From positions 1 to 44,312 of the forward strand of contig JAFGKG010000215.1 in the NCBI GenBank assembly GCA_016928715.1: DNA of 44,312 nucleotides. The letters run 5' to 3'. The notes below the pieces were generated by a model, which searched no databases, was not told the origin of the DNA, and was given only the letters and a program-made list of their open reading frames with translations. The stretch comes from Chloroflexia bacterium. GTDB taxonomy: Bacteria > Chloroflexota > Chloroflexia > DTKN01. Below, in pieces: positions 1 to 6,851 of the stretch. A program made the translations under genes and the position numbers. The stretch's first letter is position 1, and the number at the start of each line of letters is the position of its first letter.

Positions 1-145
1 GGCCTCGGGGTCCTCGGGTTGTTCCGCGGCCGGCGTCTCGATGGCGGCCTCGGGGTCCTCGGGTTGTTCCGCGGCCGGCGTCTCGATCGCGGCCTCGGGG
101 TCCTCGGGTTGTTCCGCGGCCGGCGTCTCGATCGCGGCCTCGGGG
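1..145. repeat. 45-bp in-frame tandem repeat in the S1 C-terminal tail
   Basis: Three copies of a 45-bp unit lie at 1-45, 46-90 and 91-135, with 10 further matching bases to 145. The copies differ only by one synonymous base (ATGGC versus ATCGC at the unit end). Each unit encodes EDPEAAIETPAAEQP on the minus strand. The array continues past the window edge. The near identity suggests recent slippage or unequal crossover. Confidence 0.95.
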
Positions 146-1323
146 CTTTCCTCCGACTGGGCCAGGTCGATGTGGATGCGGTTGTCCCGCCAGTGCTGCC
201 ATTCGTCCGCCGTCACCCGGCGCAGGCTCAACCCCAGTCGCCGCCGTACCGGATCAATCCGTACAATCCGCAGGGGCAATATTTCGCCCTCTTCGACGAC
301 CTCCTCGACTTGCCAGATACGGTCCTCGGCCAGTTCGGAGATGTGTACGAGCCCTTCTACGCCGGGTTCTAGTTTGGCAAAGGCGCCAAAGTTGACGATA
401 CGCGTGACCTGCGCGGTGACCAGTTGGCCCAGGGTGTAGCGCTCCTCGATCCGTTCCCAGGGATCCTTTTGGGCCTGGCGCAGACTGAGGGCGATGCGTT
501 TGCGATCCCGATCCAGACGGATGACCTTGACCTCGACTTCTTGATCGACATCCAGGACGTCGTGGGGATCTGCCACCCGCTCCCAGGCCATTTCGGAGAT
601 GTGGATCAGCCCATCCGCTCCGCCCAGGTTGACAAAGGCGCCAAAATTGACAATATTGCTGACGCGCCCCTGGACGAGTTGTCCCTCCTCTAATTCGTCG
701 AGCAGTCGCAGCAACTGCTTTTCGCGCCACTTTTTGTGGGCGACGCGTTCGGAAAGGACCAGGCGATTGCGCCGCTGGTCGACCTCGATGACCCGCAGGC
801 CCAAGTTCTGGCCGATCCAGTCCTCTAAGCGCTCCTTTTTCTTGTCCGGGGGCAGGCCGCGGGGCATTTCGACGATGTGCGAGGCCGGCACAAAGCCGCG
901 AATGCGGCCAAACTGGACCAATAGTCCACCGCGATTGCGGTCAATGACCGTTCCCTCCCAGATTTCCTTGCTTTCCAGGATGGTGCGCGCTCGATCCCAG
1001 TCCTCTTGGATCAGCCCCCGCGAGATGGAAACGATGGTGCGTCCCTCGCTGTCCTCCCGCCGCAACACATAGACCGGAAACTCGGCGCCAACCTCGATCC
1101 TCTCCTGCACCTGCTCTTCCAGGCGGTCCAGGTCGCGTTTGGGCACAAATCCCTCTCGCTTGGCATTGACGTCCATAACGATAAAGCGCGGCAGAATGTC
1201 AATGATTTCACCCAGGCGGATCTCGCCTCGTTCCAGCGGGCAGTAGGTATCCTCTTCCAGTAACTGCTCCATCGAGGGTAGTTCCCCTGCTTTGATTAAA
1301 CTCTCAGTGATCGTCTCGGCCAT
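1..1323 (-). CDS. rpsA: 30S ribosomal protein S1, 3' end cut by window edge
   Basis: Ribosomal protein S1 binds mRNA on the small ribosomal subunit and helps start translation of structured or weak-SD messages. The visible 441 codons hold four S1 (OB-fold) domains at about residues 34-103, 118-192, 213-282 and 298-368. Domains 3 and 4 have the classic core, with NFGAFVNLGGADGLIHISE and NFGAFAKLEPGVEGLVHISE. After residue 390 the chain turns into an acidic 15-residue repeat rich in Glu, Pro and Ala that runs off the window. Four S1 domains is fewer than the six of E. coli S1 and resembles the shorter S1 proteins of other phyla. The ATG at 1321-1323 is preceded by GAGGAG with good spacing, and a near-perfect promoter lies about 250 bp upstream. 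The stop is not in the window, so the repeat length is unknown. I am sure of the family. Confidence 0.95.
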   Translation of the reverse strand, partial: MAETITESLIKAGELPSMEQLLEEDTYCPLERGEIRLGEIIDILPRFIVMDVNAKREGFVPKRDLDRLEEQVQERIEVGAEFPVYVLRREDSEGRTIVSISRGLIQEDWDRARTILESKEIWEGTVIDRNRGGLLVQFGRIRGFVPASHIVEMPRGLPPDKKKERLEDWIGQNLGLRVIEVDQRRNRLVLSERVAHKKWREKQLLRLLDELEEGQLVQGRVSNIVNFGAFVNLGGADGLIHISEMAWERVADPHDVLDVDQEVEVKVIRLDRDRKRIALSLRQAQKDPWERIEERYTLGQLVTAQVTRIVNFGAFAKLEPGVEGLVHISELAEDRIWQVEEVVEEGEILPLRIVRIDPVRRRLGLSLRRVTADEWQHWRDNRIHIDLAQSEESPEAAIETPAAEQPEDPEAAIETPAAEQPEDPEAAIETPAAEQPEDPEA

Positions 1324-1567
1324 TTTCTCTCCTCAGCAGCTCACCAAAATATAGGGCCGGCCCCGCCATTGGGTGTTCCCAGGCAGAGGGCCGACCGTTA
1401 GCTGTCTGGATAAAGGCTCGCTTTACAGGAACTGATAGAGCAGTTTCATTCCCGCAGGACCGCTACGTCCTGCTCCAGTTTACCCCCGGCTTTTGGGGGG
1501 ATCTCGGTGACAATTCCTCATGCGGGATCCTCGGCGAGGACCAAAATTTGCCCAGATTGTCTCAACG
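1324..1567 (-). promoter_or_regulatory. Long structured 5' leader of rpsA
   Basis: About 244 nt separate the predicted transcription start from the S1 ATG. The leader can form a 7-bp perfect hairpin (GCAGGAC, six-base loop, GTCCTGC at 1454-1473). A CCCCC/GGGGG pairing lies just 5' of it at about 1485-1502, and a TCCTC/GAGGA hairpin further 5' around 1530-1545. I do not recognise a riboswitch class. S1 controls its own mRNA in gammaproteobacteria, so an autoregulatory role is possible but is only inference. Confidence 0.4.
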
Positions 1568-1573
1568 TTACAT

Positions 1574-1602
1574 ATTATAACCTATTTCGAGGGGCTTGTC
1601 AA
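1574..1602 (-). promoter_or_regulatory. Consensus sigma70 promoter for rpsA
   Basis: Read on the minus strand, TTGACA (1597-1602) and TATAAT (1574-1579) are both perfect consensus hexamers separated by exactly 17 bp. This suits a highly expressed ribosomal protein gene. Confidence 0.9.
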
Positions 1603-1620
1603 ATCGGTTGGCCAGCGCAC

Positions 1621-1649
1621 TTGCGTTTGCGCCCCGTTTTGGGTATGAT
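1621..1649 (+). promoter_or_regulatory. Probable promoter of the URO-D-like gene
   Basis: TTGCGT (1621-1626), 17 bp, TATGAT (1644-1649). The -10 matches 5/6 and the -35 only 3/6. It lies back to back with the rpsA promoter, so the two transcripts diverge. Confidence 0.45.
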
Positions 1650-1694
1650 GTAGAGGCTTACTCTTGACCGCTTTACTGAGCGAGAATTTGGCAG

Positions 1695-1750
1695 CAAGAG
1701 ACAGGAAGAGATTATCCACATCTTGCATCCTGCTTCTTGTATCCTGTCCC
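1695..1750. repeat. Degenerate GCAGGAA-type short-motif tract, left of the URO-D gene
   Basis: This tract holds recurring degenerate heptamers (gcaagag, acaggaa, and on the other strand ggatgca, agaagca, ggataca). A sister tract follows the gene at 2748-2782. Such tracts read as SCILLL or SCFLLP in spurious translations. The function is unknown. Confidence 0.45.
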
Positions 1751-1765
1751 ACAGGAGGGTATCCT

Positions 1766-2749
1766 ATGCCAGAAATGACCAAACGTCAGCGTCTGGAGGC
1801 GACAATCGCGGGCCAGTCCGTCGACCGGCCGGCCGTCGCTCTCTGGCGGCACTGGCCCGTTGATGATCAAAGTGCGGCCGGCCTGGTGCGGGCCACTCTT
1901 GACTTTCAGCGCCGCTACGATTTTGATTTCATCAAGATGATGCCGGCCAGCAACTATTGCATCTTGGATTGGGGGGCCGAATCCTCCTGGCAGGGCAATT
2001 TTGAGGGCACTCGCGAATGGGGCCGGCGGGTCATCCAGCAGCCAGCGGATTGGGAACGCCTGGCACGCCTGGATCCCTACCAGGGCCAACTGGGCGAGAT
2101 GCTCCGGGCCCTGGAGATGGTGGGTGCGGCCCTGGGTGGGGAGGTGCCCTTTATCCAGACCATTTTCAACCCCCTGTCCCAGGCCAAGAACCTGGCCGGC
2201 TCGGAGCAATTGGTGGCCCACCTGCGGCAGCATCCGGGGGCCGTCCAGGCCGGCCTGGAGACAATTACCCAGTCCACCCTGGACTTTATCGCCGCCGCCC
2301 GGGAGACGGGTATCGACGGCATTTTCCTGGCCCTGCAGCACGCCAGTTACAATCTGCTCAGTCGGGACGAGTACGTTGCCTTTGGCCGGCCCTACGATCT
2401 GCGCCTTCTGGAGGCGAGCCAGGGGCTCTGGTTCAACCTGCTGCACGTACACGGTGTCCACATCATGTTTGACCTGGTGGCCGATTATCCGGTGCAGGCG
2501 ATCAACTGGCACGACCAGGAGACACCGCCCTCATTGGGCGAGGCGCAGGGCCTGTTTTCGGGAGCGCTGGCCGGCGGCCTGCACCGCGAGCAGGACCTGC
2601 TCTGCGGCACCCCGGAACGCGTGCGGGACAGGGTGCGTGCCGCGATCGAGCAGACCGGTGGCTGCCGCCTGATCATCGCCGCCGGCTGCGTGATGCTGAT
2701 TCCCACGCCTGTGGGCAATATCCGCGCTGCCCGGGAGGCCGTTGGGTAG
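1766..2749 (+). CDS. URO-D superfamily protein (uroporphyrinogen decarboxylase or corrinoid methyltransferase-like)
   Basis: The 327-residue protein has the URO-D/MtaA TIM-barrel pattern: N-terminal KRQRLEATIAG, a central IQTIFNPLSQAKNLAG segment, and a C-terminal half ending in GCVMLIPTPVGNIRAA. True uroporphyrinogen decarboxylase uses an N-terminal Arg-rich signature and a catalytic Asp. Methylcobamide:CoM methyltransferases of the same fold use a zinc-binding His-x-Cys with a distal Cys. Here I see H227-V-H229 and C308, which looks more like the zinc site than a decarboxylase, though the middle ligand is His. The ATG at 1766 is chosen because AGGAGGG precedes it; the upstream in-frame extension lies in the short-motif tract. 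The NIF3-like gene follows 39 bp on, probably in the same transcript. The substrate is unknown. Confidence 0.8.
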   Translation: MPEMTKRQRLEATIAGQSVDRPAVALWRHWPVDDQSAAGLVRATLDFQRRYDFDFIKMMPASNYCILDWGAESSWQGNFEGTREWGRRVIQQPADWERLARLDPYQGQLGEMLRALEMVGAALGGEVPFIQTIFNPLSQAKNLAGSEQLVAHLRQHPGAVQAGLETITQSTLDFIAAARETGIDGIFLALQHASYNLLSRDEYVAFGRPYDLRLLEASQGLWFNLLHVHGVHIMFDLVADYPVQAINWHDQETPPSLGEAQGLFSGALAGGLHREQDLLCGTPERVRDRVRAAIEQTGGCRLIIAAGCVMLIPTPVGNIRAAREAVG

Positions 2750-2782
2750 GAGAAAGCAGGAGGTAGGAAGCAAGAAAAAGGA
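2748..2782. repeat. Degenerate GCAGGAA-type short-motif tract, right of the URO-D gene
   Basis: The tract is built from aggagaa, agcagga, ggtagga and agcaaga. It matches in style the tract at 1695-1750, so the URO-D gene is bracketed by the two. The last part also supplies the ribosome binding site of the next gene. Confidence 0.45.
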
Positions 2783-2788
2783 GGCGCC

Positions 2789-3604
2789 TTGAATACGGAC
2801 GATCTCGTACAGATTGCCCTGGACCTGGTAGGTTTCGCGCGACTCCCCGCCGACAGCGCTATCTATGTGCCCGGCGAGGGTTTGCACAAGGTTCTCTTTG
2901 GGCTGGACATTGGCACGGCGGAACTAGTACTGGCCCGGCAGCTTGGTTACGATGCGGTCATTGCCCACCATCCCGTGGGTGTGCCCCACCGTCACTGGCC
3001 GGTTTACGAACGGCACGTTGAACTCATGGTGGCGGCCGGCGTGCCGGAGGAGGCCGCCCGCGCAGCTGTCGCCCCCAGGCTGGAGGCCCTGCGGGTGGCG
3101 GGGCAGGCCCGCAATTACGAGCAGGTCTCCGAGGCCGCCCGCTTGTTGGGAATGCCCTTTCTCAACATTCACTGTCCGCTGGACGAGCTAGGCCGGCGGG
3201 TGCTGCAGGAGACCGTGGACGCTGTGCTCGTCGAAAAGCCTCAGGGGACCCTGGACGACCTGGTGTGGGCACTGGCCGCCCTGCCCGCGGCGCGACGTGC
3301 CGAGACCGAGGTGCAGGTGCTCCTGGGCCATCCCGAGGCCCCAGCCGGCCGCACCCACGTTGCCCATGGCGCTCTCACCAACGGTGGTTACGACGTTGCC
3401 CAGGCCTGCTACGAGCACGGCCTCGACACCGTTGTCTATATACACATCGCTTACGCCGATTTGCTTCGCCTGCGCGAGGCCGGCCGCGGCCAGCTCATTG
3501 TCACCGGACACCTGGTCGGCGATGCCGTGGGCATTGAGCCCTACATCGCCGCGCTGCGCCGGCAGGGCCTGCGGGTGGATGTATTGAGCCAGATTTTCGC
3601 CTAG
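2789..3604 (+). CDS. NIF3-like dinuclear metal-centre protein
   Basis: This 271-residue protein resembles the NIF3/YbgI (DUF34) family, which binds two metal ions. YbgI-like members have been linked to GTP cyclohydrolase-like chemistry, but most are uncharacterised. The family's metal-binding motif appears as VIAHHPVG with H60 and H61. The C-terminal part, VTGHLVGDAVGIEPYIAAL, matches the family's second metal-binding block (GH...D..G). Family members normally have another His/Glu pair near the end; here GH...E (GIEP) could serve. The start is TTG at 2789, with AAGGAGG at good spacing and no better ATG nearby. It is probably cotranscribed with the URO-D gene. Family assignment is fairly sure, function is not. 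Confidence 0.7.
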   Translation: MNTDDLVQIALDLVGFARLPADSAIYVPGEGLHKVLFGLDIGTAELVLARQLGYDAVIAHHPVGVPHRHWPVYERHVELMVAAGVPEEAARAAVAPRLEALRVAGQARNYEQVSEAARLLGMPFLNIHCPLDELGRRVLQETVDAVLVEKPQGTLDDLVWALAALPAARRAETEVQVLLGHPEAPAGRTHVAHGALTNGGYDVAQACYEHGLDTVVYIHIAYADLLRLREAGRGQLIVTGHLVGDAVGIEPYIAALRRQGLRVDVLSQIFA

Positions 3605-3643
3605 GCAGGACACGGATTTCGCACGGATGGGATGCCGTAAATA

Positions 3644-3681
3644 GACCGGTCGGGGCGCACGGCCGTGCGCCCCGACCGGTC
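3644..3681. repeat. 38-bp perfect palindrome between convergent genes
   Basis: The two 19-base halves are exact inverted complements, centred on GGCC. Each half contains ACCGGTCGGGGCGCACGG. It lies in the 106-bp gap between the convergent NIF3-like and M3 peptidase genes. A very stable hairpin on either RNA strand could act as a bidirectional terminator, although no T-run follows. It also resembles REP-type palindromes scattered in many genomes. Confidence 0.85.
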
Positions 3682-3710
3682 CCCAATCACGGGGCACGGC
3701 GCTTGCTATT

Positions 3711-5417
3711 TTACAGGGACGAATCCAACTCTTCGATGGTCTGCTCGACCAGGGCGACCGCCTCTCGCAGTGTCTCGCTGCCAAAGTCCAGCTTGGCCCC
3801 GGCGGCGGCGTACAGTTCGGGCAGCCGGCGGGTGCCACCCAGGGCCAGGGCCTGCCGGTATTGCGCTACCGCGGCGGTCTGATCCCGGAGGGCGTTTCGC
3901 CAGACCAGCACGGCCCCCAGTTGCGCCAGGCCGTACTCGACGTAGTAGAAGGGGGAGCGGTGGATGTGCTGCTTACGGTGCCATCCGGTCACCCGTTCTT
4001 CCTCGAGCCCACTCCAATCCACTCCGGGCATAAAGCGATCCCACAGTTGGCCCCACTGCTGGTCGCAGTTGGCCGCATTCATGGCCTGCTCCGGATGGGT
4101 ATAGACCCAGTGTTGGAAGGCGTCGACCACGGCCATGTAGGGCCAGAAGGTCAGGATGCTCTCCAGTTCCTCCAGGCGGGCGCGGGCGGCCCCGGCCTCG
4201 TCGTAAAAGCCGCCGTGCTCCTTGGTCAGGTAGGGGCCGGCCAGCAGTTCCATGCTCATCGAGGCCACCTCGGCGAACTCGAGTCCGTACCAGCGCTGCT
4301 GTAGGTAGGGGAGCTTGAGCACTTCAAAGGCGTGAAAGGCGTGGCCGCTTTCGTGCAGCACGGTCTGGACGTCGCGCTGCAGGCCGACGGCGTTGCCAAA
4401 GATAAATGGCCGCTTGCTGGCGTAAAAGGTGGTGCAGAAGGCGCCGGGGGCTTTGTTCTTGCGGTTGATGAGGTCGAGCAGATCCTCCTCGATCATGGTG
4501 TCAAAGTAGGCCCCCAATTGCGGGTCTACCTGGTGAAAGATGCGCGAGGCGCCCTGCTTTAGATCCTCGGCGGTGCTGAAGGGCTGCAGTGGAGGCAGCT
4601 TGGTGGGATCGACGTCGAGATCCCAGGGGCGCAGGCTGTCCACACCCAGGCGCTGGCGGCGCTTTTCGTAGAGCCGGCTGGCGGCCGGCACCACGACCTG
4701 CTCGATGGAGCGCTGGAATCTCTGGCAATCCTCGGGGGTGTAATCCAGGCGCAGCATTTCCCGCCAGCGATAGGCCCGATAATCCGGTTGGTCGGCGTTG
4801 GCCGCGAGCTGTAGGCGTAGCTCCAGAAAGCGCCGCCAGAGGTCGTTGATGGCCTCCCGGTCCTCCAATTGGCGGGCGGCGGTCAGGCGCCAGGCCTTTT
4901 CGCGCCGTTGGCGAGCGGATTCCTGGTAGATGGGCCGCAGTTGGGAGAGGGTGACCTCCTCACCCTCCCACTCGACGGTTTGGGCGCCGATGATCTTGTT
5001 GTACTCGGTGGACATTTTCTGTTCCCGGGTCAGGAGGGGCAGATTTTCCTCGCGGAACAGCGCGGCCTGGGTGCGCAGCTTGAGCAGGGGGACCTCGAAA
5101 CCGGCCGGCTCCAGGCCGCTCTCCAACAGCTTTTCGATGAGGGCCTGGTCGGCGGCCTTGGCCTGGGGAGCGATTTCATCGAGGTAGTGCTCGTAGGCCT
5201 GCTCGACCTCTTGGTCGGCGGTATTGCGGGCCGTAGCCAGGTAAAGCCGGCGCTGGGCCTCGCTGATGCGGTCGGCCACTGCGGTCCAATCGGCCAGAAA
5301 TTCGGCCACGTTGCCGGCGTTCAACTGGCGCCGGGACAATTCCTCAAAGTAGGGCTGGATCTGTGGCCAGGACCACCGGAGTATCTCTTCTGGTTTCTGG
5401 GGCAGGTTGTCAAACAT
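3711..5417 (-). CDS. pepF: M3 family oligoendopeptidase (PepF-like)
   Basis: A zinc metallopeptidase of family M3 that cleaves short peptides in the cytosol. At 568 residues it has the usual length of oligoendopeptidase F. The catalytic HEXXH motif is HESGH at residues 355-359 inside VLHESGHAFHAFE. The downstream M3 glutamate is probably in GLEFAEVASMSMELL about 25 residues later. The N-terminal half is the expected all-helical domain. The ATG at 5415-5417 has AAGGAGG seven bases upstream; the longer ORF to 5501 has no better start and crosses the promoter leader. There is no signal peptide, so it is cytosolic. Confidence 0.93.
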   Translation of the reverse strand: MFDNLPQKPEEILRWSWPQIQPYFEELSRRQLNAGNVAEFLADWTAVADRISEAQRRLYLATARNTADQEVEQAYEHYLDEIAPQAKAADQALIEKLLESGLEPAGFEVPLLKLRTQAALFREENLPLLTREQKMSTEYNKIIGAQTVEWEGEEVTLSQLRPIYQESARQRREKAWRLTAARQLEDREAINDLWRRFLELRLQLAANADQPDYRAYRWREMLRLDYTPEDCQRFQRSIEQVVVPAASRLYEKRRQRLGVDSLRPWDLDVDPTKLPPLQPFSTAEDLKQGASRIFHQVDPQLGAYFDTMIEEDLLDLINRKNKAPGAFCTTFYASKRPFIFGNAVGLQRDVQTVLHESGHAFHAFEVLKLPYLQQRWYGLEFAEVASMSMELLAGPYLTKEHGGFYDEAGAARARLEELESILTFWPYMAVVDAFQHWVYTHPEQAMNAANCDQQWGQLWDRFMPGVDWSGLEEERVTGWHRKQHIHRSPFYYVEYGLAQLGAVLVWRNALRDQTAAVAQYRQALALGGTRRLPELYAAAGAKLDFGSETLREAVALVEQTIEELDSSL

Positions 5418-5524
5418 GCGCGCCTCCTTGTCTGGCAGTTTCCAATCCCCCGGTGTTTTGGGGGCTCTTTCAAGGCCTTTACGGGATGGGCGGATTGTCA
5501 AGTTGAATGTACACAGCGAGGGCT

Positions 5525-5553
5525 ATTCTATCACAAGCCGGCAGGGGGGTCAA
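5525..5553 (-). promoter_or_regulatory. Promoter of the M3 peptidase gene
   Basis: On the minus strand TTGACC (5548-5553), 17 bp, TAGAAT (5525-5530); both hexamers match consensus 5/6. The -35 box overlaps the stop codon of the upstream yihY-like gene, so the peptidase has its own start site. Confidence 0.75.
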
Positions 5554-6449
5554 GCCTGATAGTGTTCAATGGCGGCGCAGAGGTGGGCGCCAAAGAGCGT
5601 GATCAGGCTGCTGATATAGATCCAGAACATCAGGACCACGATGGTCCAGAGCGAGCCATAGATGAGCTCGTAGCGGGCCAGCCGGCTGCCTAGGTACAGG
5701 GTAAAGCCGGACGTGGCGATCTGCCAGGCGGTCGCGGCAATAAAGGCCGCCCAGGCGGCGGCCGACCATTTGACCCGAATGTTGGGTACCCAGCGGTACA
5801 GTCCCAGGAATATCAGCAGGCTGAACAGCCAGGGAATCAGTCGGGAGAGCAGCCCCCAGAGCAGGGTGTCCTGCAGATCGATCCTGCCCAATACGGGGAC
5901 GTTCCAACGCGGCAGCAGGCTGAGCACCGTGGTGGAGGCCAGCGAGAGCAGGAGCAGGCCGGCCATCAGGCCGATGATGCCCAGGGCGACCAGGCGGCGT
6001 TTGAAAAAAGGGTGGCCCTGGCTGTTCGACCAGGCCCGGTTGATGCTGCGGGTCAGGATGCTGAAGGCGCTGGTGGCCGACCAGGAGAGGCTGATCAGGG
6101 CCAGTAGGCCCACCGGCTCGCGTAGATCGCGCAGGCGTTGGATGTTCTGGGCGACCAGTTCCTTCGAGATGGGGAAGGCCCCAATCATGTACTCGAGCAC
6201 CTGGCGGCGGATCATCTCGCTCTCCAGGGTGTTACTGACTACGACCACGGCCACCAGGAGCAGCGGGAACAGCGAAAAGATCGAGTAAAAGGTCAGGCTG
6301 GCGGCGGCCTCGACGGCGCGGCTCTGCTCGACGCCGCGGACCGTCTCTTTGAGTACGTCCAGGATGCCGCCACTGAGCCGATTGGCCCGGCGGTAGATTC
6401 TTTTGATGTGGGAGATAACCTCTTGCTCCAACTCGTGTATGCTGGTCAA
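5550..6449 (-). CDS. YihY/BrkB (UPF0761) family inner-membrane protein
   Basis: A polytopic membrane protein of 299 residues with the family core: AASLTFYSIFSLFPLLL near residues 50-66 and about six hydrophobic helices. The late segments YGSLWTIVVLMFWIYISS and LITLFGAHLCAAIEH are typical. The family was once annotated as ribonuclease BN but is now regarded as membrane transport or virulence-factor-like with no proven activity. The start is TTG at 6449, which gives the N-terminus MTSIHELEQE; the SD AAGGGG is weak and a few bases too far. It sits upstream of the M3 peptidase, which has its own promoter. Confidence 0.88.
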   Translation of the reverse strand: MTSIHELEQEVISHIKRIYRRANRLSGGILDVLKETVRGVEQSRAVEAAASLTFYSIFSLFPLLLVAVVVVSNTLESEMIRRQVLEYMIGAFPISKELVAQNIQRLRDLREPVGLLALISLSWSATSAFSILTRSINRAWSNSQGHPFFKRRLVALGIIGLMAGLLLLSLASTTVLSLLPRWNVPVLGRIDLQDTLLWGLLSRLIPWLFSLLIFLGLYRWVPNIRVKWSAAAWAAFIAATAWQIATSGFTLYLGSRLARYELIYGSLWTIVVLMFWIYISSLITLFGAHLCAAIEHYQA

Positions 6450-6851
6450 TATGTCCGGCCCCTTGTTTGGACCCTGTTTCGCTCATTCACGCCTCATTTG
6501 CCCTCCTCAGTATACCATAGATCGGGGATTTTTGCCGAGTTCCTCCCCAGCCGCCAAAATGGCGGGTCGATCCTCTTCCCTTTCCTATTATCGAGACGCT
6601 GCCTAGACGCCCCTCTGCTACATTGGTACCCAGACACAGGTAGCGCAGTGCTTACTACTCACCGCCAAGACGCAAAGAAAAGCAGGCTGTAAAGAACGGC
6701 AACGATGTCCTGGCGGAAATCAGGACTAAAACATGCCATCTTGCGGCTGGGCTGAGTAGTACGAGCAGTGTAACAAAGGAGGTGATTGGCAACAGCGTTC
6801 GGCTTGTGGCAAAAATTACTACACAGAACGATTCAACGAGAGGAGAGAATG
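6450..6851. other. 402-bp divergent intergenic region
   Basis: The left part carries the yihY promoter (6509-6538). The rest is leader for the exported-protein genes to the right. I see a CCGCC/GGCGG hairpin at 6551-6565, a GTCCTG/CAGGAC hairpin at 6707-6726, a ccgccaagacgcaaaga stretch resembling dispersed repeats, and a perfect anti-SD complement AAAGGAGGTGAT at 6775-6786. I see no RNA gene, no protein gene and no convincing promoter for the rightward genes. Confidence 0.6.
6509..6538 (-). promoter_or_regulatory. Probable promoter of the YihY-like gene
   Basis: On the minus strand TCGGCA (6533-6538), 18 bp, TATACT (6509-6514). The -10 is good (5/6) and the -35 moderate (4/6). It is the only promoter here with an 18-bp spacer. 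Confidence 0.55.

Noticed and set aside
1..145. CRISPR-like spacing of repeats
   Set aside because: The 45-bp units are directly adjacent with no spacers and are in frame within rpsA.
1712..1720. Perfect DnaA box TTATCCACA
   Set aside because: It is a single copy with no cluster. One 9-mer match in 44 kb on two strands is close to chance.
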